The notes beneath the pieces were generated by a model. It did not search any database. It was given only the letters and a program-made list of their open reading frames with translations, and was not told the DNA's origin. DNA of 64,000 bases, from NCBI RefSeq assembly GCF_009827315.1, contig NZ_WTYF01000004.1, forward strand, positions 1,240,001-1,304,000, in the 5' to 3' direction. The translations under genes and the position numbers were made by a program. Each line of letters begins with the position of its first letter. The stretch's first letter is position 1. This document shows positions 57,897-64,000 of this stretch, piece by piece. This DNA comes from Qipengyuania gaetbuli (GTDB lineage Bacteria > Pseudomonadota > Alphaproteobacteria > Sphingomonadales > Sphingomonadaceae).

Positions 57897-58207
57897 GCTT
57901 CCGGCTCCGCCTCTTCAGCGGGTTCGGGTTGTGCGTCCTCTTCGGGCGCTGCATCGGCATCGGCCTCGTCACCCTCTTCGCCGGTCGCATCCTCGCTATC
58001 GCCGGAAGAGCCCTCGCTGGGTGCCTGCCGCAGCGGAGGGGCCTGCGAGGTCACGGTATCGAGCGGAAGCATGGAATCGTCGATCGTGCCGCCGAGCACT
58101 TCGCCCTCAGCGCGCTGCGCATCGCCTGCCGCACCCTGATCGCCGGCCTGCTCCTGGCAGGCGGCAAGGGTCAGCGCCCCGAGTGCGATAATCATCAGTC
58201 GCTTCAT
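57893..58207 (-). CDS. Small acidic lipoprotein
   Basis: 104 residues from ATG 58207. [17 protein letters not shown] is a lipoprotein signal with the lipobox cysteine at 17. The remainder is dominated by Asp/Glu/Ala/Pro with no fold signature ([12 protein letters not shown] at the end), probably disordered on the periplasmic face of the membrane. The start overlaps the lipB stop (ATGA), so it is co-translated with lipB. Unknown family. Confidence 0.75.
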   Translation of the reverse strand: MKRLMIIALGALTLAACQEQAGDQGAAGDAQRAEGEVLGGTIDDSMLPLDTVTSQAPPLRQAPSEGSSGDSEDATGEEGDEADADAAPEEDAQPEPAEEAEPEA

Positions 58208-58875
58208 GGCAGCGCGCATTCCTTTCCTTCGAGCGCGGCGAGGAAATCGCCTGCCCGCCGCTTCAATGCCTCATCGAAGGCATCAGGCGCAATATCGAGG
58301 CCGAGCCGCGCCATGCTGGTGACGCCGAACTCGTCGATCCCGCAGGGCACGATGCCGGTGAAGTGGGTGAGATCGGGGGCGAGGTTCACGGAGAAGCCGT
58401 GCATCGTGACCCAGCGGCGAACCCGCACACCGATCGCGCCGATCTTGGCCTCGCGTCCGTCGATATCGCGCGTCCAGATGCCGATCCGCCCGTCGCTGCG
58501 CCAGCATTCGACGCCGAGGTCGCCGAGCGTGGCGATCACCCAGCCTTCCACCGAGTGGACGAAGCAGCGCACGTCGCGCCCGCGCGACTTGAGGTCGAGC
58601 ATCAGGTAGCCGACGCGCTGGCCCGGGCCGTGATAGGTGTAGCGTCCGCCGCGTCCCGCCTCGACCACTTCGAAGCGCGGGTCGAGCAGTTCGGCCCCGT
58701 CGGCGCTGGTCCCGGCGGTATAGACCGGCGGGTGCTCGAGCAGCCACACCAGTTCCTGCGCCTCGCCTTCGGAGACGGCCTTGTTGCGCGCCTCCATCTC
58801 CGCGAGCGCATCGCGATAGGGTACCTGCCCCTTCTCGGCACGCCATTCGACGGTTTCGGTGAGCATTTCGGACAT
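58204..58875 (-). CDS. lipB: Octanoyltransferase LipB
   Basis: 223 residues; moves octanoate from ACP to lipoyl domains. Motifs: [36 protein letters not shown], the catalytic lysine in [12 protein letters not shown] and the catalytic cysteine in GIVPCGI. ATG 58875 ([12 protein letters not shown]) is chosen; a second ATG is three codons later. lipA is not adjacent. Confidence 0.95.
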   Translation of the reverse strand: MSEMLTETVEWRAEKGQVPYRDALAEMEARNKAVSEGEAQELVWLLEHPPVYTAGTSADGAELLDPRFEVVEAGRGGRYTYHGPGQRVGYLMLDLKSRGRDVRCFVHSVEGWVIATLGDLGVECWRSDGRIGIWTRDIDGREAKIGAIGVRVRRWVTMHGFSVNLAPDLTHFTGIVPCGIDEFGVTSMARLGLDIAPDAFDEALKRRAGDFLAALEGKECALP

Positions 58876-58934
58876 GGGGAATTGCGTGGCGACGCAAGTC
58901 GCGCTTATCAAGAGCGAAAGAGAGGGGTTCGGCG

Positions 58935-59762
58935 ATGAAATTCGATTTCGACAAGGGCTGGAACGAGGCACTGACGCTCATCAAGGGCAATTTCAGCCTG
59001 CTGGCGACGATCGCGGGCGTGCTGATCTTCCTGCCATCGGCCTTCGCCGCGATCATCTTCCCGAGCGCGAGCATCGAATCCTCGCTCGAAGGCTCGACCC
59101 AGCCGACCATGGAGCAGTTGCAGGGCGCGCTGGTGACGATGTTCAGCGAATACTGGTGGCTGTTCCTCGGCGTGTTCCTGCTCACCAGCCTCGCGCAGCT
59201 GGCCATGCTGGCACTGCTGCGCCGCCGTTCTTCCCCGACCGTCGGCGAGGCGCTGGCATCGGGGGCATCGCTGCTGCCGACCTTCATCGGCGCATACCTG
59301 CTGCAGGTCCTCGCCTATCTTGCGCCGATCTTCGTGCTGATCAGCCTGCCCGCCGCAGTCGGCCTCAAACCTGTTGCGCTGCTAGGCGCGCTCTTCGCCA
59401 TTCCGCTGGTCGTCTATATCAGCATCAAGCTGTCTCTCTCCACGCCCATCATCGGCATCGAGGGAGAGCGCAACCCGGTGGCCGCGCTCAAGCGGTCCTG
59501 GGCCATGACCAAGGGCAATTCGCTGCGCCTGCTGGCCTTCTTCGTCCTGCTGGTGGTCGCGGCCGCCGTGCTGGTGCTGCTCCTAGGCTGGATCGTCGGC
59601 CTGGTCTTCGCGCTCGGCGGGGAGGAAGCCTCCAGCTTCGGCGCGGCGCTTTCGGCAGGGCTCATCGATGCCCTCGGCGCGGTCTTCGTGGTGAGCATCC
59701 TTGCCGCGATCCACGCGCAGCTTTCGCGCCTGTCCGCAGCAGATAAGGGTGAAGAGGCCTAG
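58935..59762 (+). CDS. Multi-TM protein resembling GPDPase membrane domain
   Basis: 275 residues with six TM helices and amphipathic segments between them: [20 protein letters not shown] start, then long small-residue helices ([18 protein letters not shown] and [19 protein letters not shown]). The [13 protein letters not shown] motif is typical of the glycerophosphodiester-phosphodiesterase membrane domain and related DUFs. No catalytic domain is attached, so it is probably a structural or regulatory membrane protein. Convergent with the methyltransferase gene. Confidence 0.7.
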   Translation: MKFDFDKGWNEALTLIKGNFSLLATIAGVLIFLPSAFAAIIFPSASIESSLEGSTQPTMEQLQGALVTMFSEYWWLFLGVFLLTSLAQLAMLALLRRRSSPTVGEALASGASLLPTFIGAYLLQVLAYLAPIFVLISLPAAVGLKPVALLGALFAIPLVVYISIKLSLSTPIIGIEGERNPVAALKRSWAMTKGNSLRLLAFFVLLVVAAAVLVLLLGWIVGLVFALGGEEASSFGAALSAGLIDALGAVFVVSILAAIHAQLSRLSAADKGEEA

Positions 59763-60394
59763 CCCTTCGGTTCCTTCCAACCCCAGAAGAGCTGGCAGGG
59801 CAACACGTTCAGCAGTTCGAAGCCGTTTTCGATACGCTCGAAATGGGGCGCCATGAAATCGCGCGCCTTGGCCGAGAACTGGTAGACGAGGAATGCGCCG
59901 CCCGGGCGGATGACGCGGTAGGTCGCCGCCGCGATGGCGGGACCGATGCCTGCGGGCAGCGTCGAGAAGGGCAGGCCGGACAGCACGTAATCGGCATGGT
60001 CGTGGCCATGCGCCTTCACGATCTCCTCTACGTCCGCGGCAGAACCGTGGACGGCAGAAAACCGGCTGTCGCGGAAATGCCTGCGCAGATAGTCGATGTA
60101 GAGCGGGTTGGTGTCGATCACGATCAGCGAGCCGTCACGCGGCAGGCGGTCGAGCACGGCCTGGCAGAAGGTGCCAACGCCAGGCCCGTATTCCACGAAC
60201 AGCTTGCATTCGTCCCACTTCACGGGCGCCAGCATTTTCTCGATGGTGAAGCGCGAGGAGGGGATGATCGAGCCGACCATCTTGGGATGTTGGACAAAGC
60301 CGCGGAAGAACACGCCCCACTGGCCGAAAAAGCGCGCGGCCTTTTCCTTGAAATTGCGCCGCGGGATCGCCGGGGCATTGTCGTAACCGGTCAA
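59759..60394 (-). CDS. SAM-dependent methyltransferase, phospholipid N-methyltransferase-like
   Basis: 211 residues from TTG 60394 (MTGYDNAPAIPRRN), which has GAGGGG upstream; longer starts would run into the divergent MFS gene promoter. Motif I is VEYGPGVGTFCQAVLDRLP, with the acidic strand LIVIDTNPLYIDYL and post-motif LSGLPFSTLPAG. The N-terminal FGQWGVFFRGFVQHPKMVGS stretch matches the PmtA-type family that methylates phosphatidylethanolamine, but the substrate is not proven. Confidence 0.82.
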   Translation of the reverse strand: MTGYDNAPAIPRRNFKEKAARFFGQWGVFFRGFVQHPKMVGSIIPSSRFTIEKMLAPVKWDECKLFVEYGPGVGTFCQAVLDRLPRDGSLIVIDTNPLYIDYLRRHFRDSRFSAVHGSAADVEEIVKAHGHDHADYVLSGLPFSTLPAGIGPAIAAATYRVIRPGGAFLVYQFSAKARDFMAPHFERIENGFELLNVLPCQLFWGWKEPKG

Positions 60395-60489
60395 GACTGA
60401 CCCCTCTTTCGACGATAAGACAGATACTTCGTCTGGCAGTGCGCCTGCGCCATTGCAAGGGCGCGTGGAGCAGCGTAGCCGCTTATCCC

Positions 60490-61851
60490 ATGGCCGAAGC
60501 CGATCCGTCCGACGCCGTGACGTCACCGCTCCCGGTGCGCCAGCCGTCGATTTCGCGCGGGCGCATGACGCTGCTGTTCGCGGTCATGCTGACCACGGCG
60601 GCAGGCAATACGGCCATGCAGTCGGTCATGCCGTCCATCGGCACCGCGCTGCAGATCAACGACGTGTGGATCAGCCTCGCCTACAGCTGGTCGGCGCTGC
60701 TCTGGGTGTTCTGCGCGCCACTGTGGGCCGAAAGGTCCGACCGCCGGGGCCGCAAGGCGATGATGGCGCTGGGACTGGTCGGCTTCATCGCCAGCTTTGC
60801 ACTGTGCGGCCTGATGCTCTGGCTCGGCCTGTCGGGATATATCGGCGCGTTCTGGGCGCTGATCCTGTTTGCTGCGGCGCGCAGCCTTTACGGCGGGTTC
60901 GGCAGCGCGGCGCCGCCTGCCGTACAGGCCTATGTCGCCAGCCGCACCCCGCGTTCGGAACGCACGCAGGCCCTGTCGCTGATCGCGTCGAGCTTTGGCC
61001 TGGGCACGGTCATCGGTCCTGCCCTTGCACCGCTGATGGTGCTGCCCTTCATCGGGCTGACCGGCCCGTTCCTGATCTTCTCGCTGATGGGCGTGGCCAC
61101 GCTGATCGCTCTGCGCTGGAAGCTTCCCAATGACGAGCCGCAGTTCCCCGCGCGCGGCAAGACCTACGATCCGTCCTATTCGGGCAGCCCCACGGCCGAC
61201 TTCTCCGGCAATTCCGACGATGAGGACGAGGACGAGGAAGAAGTCGAACCACACAAGCTGCGCTGGTTCGAACCGCGGCTGCGCCCCTGGGTCGTGGTCG
61301 GCCTGTTGGGCGGGCACGCACAGGCCATGGTGCTCGGCATTGCGGGCTTCCTCGTGCTCGACCGGCTCGGGCTGCGCGCCACGCCCGCGGAAGGCACCGG
61401 CCCGGTCGGCCTCGTGCTGATGGCGGGTGCGATCGCCACATTGCTGGCGCAGTGGGGGCTCATCCCGCGGCTGAACCTGGGTCCGAGAGCAGCGACACTT
61501 TCGGGCATTGCGATTGCCGGCTTCGGCGTCGCCATGCTCGGCGTTGCAGGCAACATCCACTCGATCGCGCTGGCCTTTGCCGTCGCCTCGTTGGGCTTCG
61601 GGCTGTTCCGTCCCGGCTCGACCTCCGGCACCTCGCTGGCAGTCACCCGCGCCGAGCAAGGTCAGGCGTCCGGCGTCACGGCCTCGGTCGCAGGAGCGAG
61701 CTACATCTACGCACCCGCGCTGGGCGTGTGGCTATACGGCCATTCGGACTGGCTGGGCTTCGGCCTGATCGTGGCCATCTGCGCCATCGTCTTCGTCTAT
61801 GGCTGGCTCACCCTGCAGATGGACAGCAGGCTGACGCAGGACCGCCGCTAG
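60490..61851 (+). CDS. MFS transporter
   Basis: 453 residues, 12 TM helices. The MFS motif A variant in the 2-3 loop is WAERSDRRGRKAMMALG, and the central loop contains a run of acidic residues (SDDEDEDEEEVEPHK). Drug or metabolite exporters are the usual assignment; the substrate is unknown. ATG 60490 is preferred over the in-frame ATG at 60439. The stop overlaps the arsC stop by four bases. Confidence 0.88.
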   Translation: MAEADPSDAVTSPLPVRQPSISRGRMTLLFAVMLTTAAGNTAMQSVMPSIGTALQINDVWISLAYSWSALLWVFCAPLWAERSDRRGRKAMMALGLVGFIASFALCGLMLWLGLSGYIGAFWALILFAAARSLYGGFGSAAPPAVQAYVASRTPRSERTQALSLIASSFGLGTVIGPALAPLMVLPFIGLTGPFLIFSLMGVATLIALRWKLPNDEPQFPARGKTYDPSYSGSPTADFSGNSDDEDEDEEEVEPHKLRWFEPRLRPWVVVGLLGGHAQAMVLGIAGFLVLDRLGLRATPAEGTGPVGLVLMAGAIATLLAQWGLIPRLNLGPRAATLSGIAIAGFGVAMLGVAGNIHSIALAFAVASLGFGLFRPGSTSGTSLAVTRAEQGQASGVTASVAGASYIYAPALGVWLYGHSDWLGFGLIVAICAIVFVYGWLTLQMDSRLTQDRR

Positions 61852-62192
61852 AGGATTTCGAGGACCGTGTCCTGCGGGCGGCAGAGGCGCACGCCCTTGT
61901 CGGTTTCCACCAGCGGACGTTCGATCAGGATGGGGTCTGCCACCATAGCTTCGAGCACGGAGTCGGCATCGGCATCGGGCAGGCCGCGTTCCTCGGCATC
62001 GGTACCGCGCAGGCGCAGACCCTGGTTCGGGGTGATCCCTGCGTCGCGGTAAAGCTGCGCGAGCTTTTCCCTGGTCGGCGGATCCTTGAGATACTCGACC
62101 ACTTCGACATCGACCCTCGACAGGTTCTCGAGAATGGCCAGCGTCTTGCGCGAAGTACCGCATTTCGGGTTGTGCCAGATGGTCGCTTTCAT
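61848..62192 (-). CDS. arsC: Arsenate reductase (ArsC, glutaredoxin-dependent type)
   Basis: 114 residues. The catalytic C11 is in HNPKCGTSR; the YLKDPPTREKL motif, GLRLRGTD and IERPLVE arginines that bind the oxyanion are present. It is of the thioredoxin-fold glutaredoxin-coupled ArsC type. No arsR or arsB is adjacent, so a housekeeping Spx/ArsC-like role is possible. Confidence 0.92.
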   Translation of the reverse strand: MKATIWHNPKCGTSRKTLAILENLSRVDVEVVEYLKDPPTREKLAQLYRDAGITPNQGLRLRGTDAEERGLPDADADSVLEAMVADPILIERPLVETDKGVRLCRPQDTVLEIL

Positions 62193-62294
62193 GGTGTCTC
62201 CTTCTCTTTGGAGCGCGCTCTAATCGACTGAACCTATCAGTCAAACGCAGTGTTGCGATTTTTTCACCGGCGATTGCGCAATTGAAGGTTGCTA

Positions 62295-62311
62295 ATGCGA
62301 ATGGCTCGCAA
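62295..62311. promoter_or_regulatory. Palindromic iron-box-like operator 1 (siderophore receptor leader)
   Basis: ATGCGA-N5-TCGCAA; differs from the bfd boxes by one base in the left arm. The downstream flank TCGCAATAGCA is shared with the bfd box at 7331. Confidence 0.6.
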
Positions 62312-62328
62312 TAGCAGGGGCTCACGTT

Positions 62329-62345
62329 TTGAGAATCAATCGCAA
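62329..62345. promoter_or_regulatory. Palindromic iron-box-like operator 2 (siderophore receptor leader)
   Basis: TTGAGA-N5-TCGCAA, where N5 is ATCAA; the minus-strand bfd box at 7303-7319 reads TTGCGA-ATCAA-TCGCAA. It ends 16 nt before the receptor start codon. Confidence 0.6.
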
Positions 62346-62361
62346 GAACAGAAAGAAGTCC

Positions 62362-64000
62362 ATGAAAGCCTCCACGCTCGCCCTGCTCGCAGCCGGAACC
62401 GCCCTCGCCACCCCCGCATTCGCGGCCGAGGAAGTGCAGCCCGACCGCGACTACCTGCCCGCCGACATCGTGGTCAGCGGCGACCGGGACGAAGGCTATG
62501 CCAACGAGGACGGATCGAGTGCGACCAAGACGCCGACCCCGCTGATCGACGTGCCGCAGGCCGTCAGCTTCATCACCGAGGACCAGCTGGAAGACCAGGC
62601 GATCCGCCAGCTCAACGACGCGCTCCGCTATGTCCCGGGCATCAGCATGGAAAGCGGCGAAGGCCACCGCGACGAAGTCTTCATCCGCGGCCAGGAATCG
62701 ACCGCCGACTTCTACATCGACGGCCTGCGTGACGATGCGCAGTACTACCGACCGCTTTACAATATCGAGCGCGTCGAAGTGCTCAAGGGCGCCAATGCCC
62801 TGATCTTCGGACGCGGTGCAGGGGGCGGCGCGATCAACCGCGTGGCAAAGCGCGCGGAGCTGGGCGAAAGCTTCATTTCCGGCGAAGCATCGGTCGACAC
62901 TTTCAGCGCCTTCGACGTCACTGCCGATGTCAACCAGTCGCTGTCCAATGGCGTGGCCCTGCGCCTCAATGCCGCTTACGAGGAATTCGACAACGACCGC
63001 GATTTCTACGAAGGCCGCTTCATCGGTTTCTCGCCCACGCTGACCGCAGCGCTCGGCCCCGACACCACGCTTGTCGCCAGCTACACCTATGACGACGACA
63101 GCCGCGTCACCGACCGCGGCCTCCCGGCACTCGGCACCGGCCCGCTGCAGGGCTACGACAGCACCTTCTTCGGCGACAGCGACTTCAACCGCGCCGAAGC
63201 GCAGGTCCACATCGGCCGCGTGCGTCTGGAGCATGATTTCAACGGTGGACTCACTGCCAATGCCACGGTCCAGTTCGCCGATTACGACAAGGTCTATGCC
63301 AATATCGTGCCTTCGAGCACCGATGGCAGCACCGTCTTCCTGAGCGGTTATGAAGACGCCCAGCAGCGCACCAACTGGATCGGCCAGGCCAACCTGGTCT
63401 GGGAAGCCGAAATGGGTTCGGACATCGCATCGACCCTCCTGTTCGGCGTCGAAGCGAGCAAGCAGGATTCGGCCAACCAGCGCAGCACGGTCGGCTTCAC
63501 CCGTGCGCCCGGCGTCGACGGCCTGGCGCCGAACCAGACCCCGCTCGCCGACGTGCTCTTCATCCCGCCCTTCCAGCTGAACCCGGTATCGCGTTCGCGC
63601 CAGAGCGACCTCGAAACGCTGTCGGTATACGTGCAGGAACAGCTCGAGATCGGCGACCATATCGAACTAGTCGGCGGCCTGCGCTGGGATCGCTTCGACC
63701 TCAAGACCGAGGACCTCTTGGGCGGACCCGCTGCCGACCGCGTAGACGAGAAGTTCAGCCCGCGCATCGGCCTGATCGTCAAGCCGACCCCGGACCTGTC
63801 GCTCTACGCCTCCTATTCGGAAAGCTTCCTCCCGCAGGCGGGCGACCAGTTCTTCATCCTCTCTGAGGGCGATGCGCAGTTCGATCCGGAAAAGTTCACC
63901 AATTACGAAATCGGCGCCAAGTGGGCCCCGCTCGACAAGGTGCTGGTCAACGCCGCGATCTTCCGCCTCGAGCGCACCAATATCCAGGCCCCTTCGCCGA
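62362..64000 (+). CDS. TonB-dependent siderophore receptor, 3' partial
   Basis: Open to the window end; 546 residues visible of an expected 700-plus. Signal peptide MKASTLALLAAGTALATPAFA, a TonB-box region (ADIVVSGDRDEGY), plug domain with IRGQESTADFYIDGLRDD and YNIERVEVLKGANALIFGRG, then barrel strands (SLYASYSESFLPQAGDQFF). The DALRYVPGISMESGEGHRD motif is typical of TonB-siderophore receptors of the FhuA/Fiu group. GAAAGAAG precedes the ATG. Two iron-box-like sites in the leader fit iron repression. Confidence 0.94.
   Translation, partial: MKASTLALLAAGTALATPAFAAEEVQPDRDYLPADIVVSGDRDEGYANEDGSSATKTPTPLIDVPQAVSFITEDQLEDQAIRQLNDALRYVPGISMESGEGHRDEVFIRGQESTADFYIDGLRDDAQYYRPLYNIERVEVLKGANALIFGRGAGGGAINRVAKRAELGESFISGEASVDTFSAFDVTADVNQSLSNGVALRLNAAYEEFDNDRDFYEGRFIGFSPTLTAALGPDTTLVASYTYDDDSRVTDRGLPALGTGPLQGYDSTFFGDSDFNRAEAQVHIGRVRLEHDFNGGLTANATVQFADYDKVYANIVPSSTDGSTVFLSGYEDAQQRTNWIGQANLVWEAEMGSDIASTLLFGVEASKQDSANQRSTVGFTRAPGVDGLAPNQTPLADVLFIPPFQLNPVSRSRQSDLETLSVYVQEQLEIGDHIELVGGLRWDRFDLKTEDLLGGPAADRVDEKFSPRIGLIVKPTPDLSLYASYSESFLPQAGDQFFILSEGDAQFDPEKFTNYEIGAKWAPLDKVLVNAAIFRLERTNIQAPSP

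Overview
The window is a gene-dense, GC-rich stretch of chromosome from an alphaproteobacterium. It is most likely a sphingomonad of the Erythrobacteraceae type. The pointers are an Entner-Doudoroff operon (zwf-edd-glk-eda), two TonB-dependent receptors, DUF1465 and YdcH/DUF465 small proteins, a ParA/SPOR locus, a CruF-like carotenoid protein and a trigger factor with a lysine-rich tail. The taxonomic call is an inference from gene content. I see no rRNA, CRISPR array, insertion sequence or prophage. Most of the window is ordinary core genome. The accessory-looking part is about 17.2-25.1 kb.

0-8.6 kb: the end of a Na+/H+ antiporter, trigger factor, tRNA-Leu(TAG), small conserved proteins, a CHAP amidase, the GTPase Der, a DUF2721 membrane protein, bacterioferritin with its ferredoxin (bfr/bfd, preceded by two palindromic iron-box-like sites) and a DUF418 membrane protein. 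8.7-12.6 kb: a divergent locus with a Sel1/SPOR protein on one side and ParA, a ribbon-helix-helix-like protein and a TPR/SPOR lipoprotein on the other, suggesting a septal or envelope positioning module. 12.6-16.9 kb: pyrB with a catalytically degenerate dihydroorotase partner, then sppA and tRNA-Val(CAC).

17.2-24.8 kb: a co-directional block made of a CruF-like carotenoid membrane protein, a 1021-residue fusion of an FAD-dependent desaturase-like oxidoreductase with an acetoacetate-decarboxylase-like domain, a TIR-FlgO-like-TPR protein and a SLOG-like plus multi-TM (SLATT-like) protein. The last two abut exactly and look like a nucleotide-signalling or immune pair. This is the best candidate for an undescribed system here.

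24.8-36.2 kb: a TetR regulator divergent from a TonB receptor, then serS-surE, a K+ channel, rimO and a CHASE2-(degenerate GGDEF)-EAL phosphodiesterase. A 15-codon tryptophan-rich ORF with a strong Shine-Dalgarno and its own terminator follows. 36.5-41.4 kb: the tightly coupled Entner-Doudoroff operon without pgl. 41.5-50 kb: an L,D-transpeptidase, tilS, cpoB, rodZ, ptsP, two YdcH-family microproteins, DUF1465 and glpK. 50-64 kb: a metallo-hydrolase, DUF4230, nadA, a DUF2254 protein, an EamA exporter, an Old Yellow Enzyme, a CitE-like protein, lipB, a phospholipid-methyltransferase-like enzyme, an MFS transporter, arsC and a siderophore-type TonB receptor cut off by the window end. The leader of that receptor carries the same 6-5-6 palindromes as the bfd leader, which points to a shared iron regulon.
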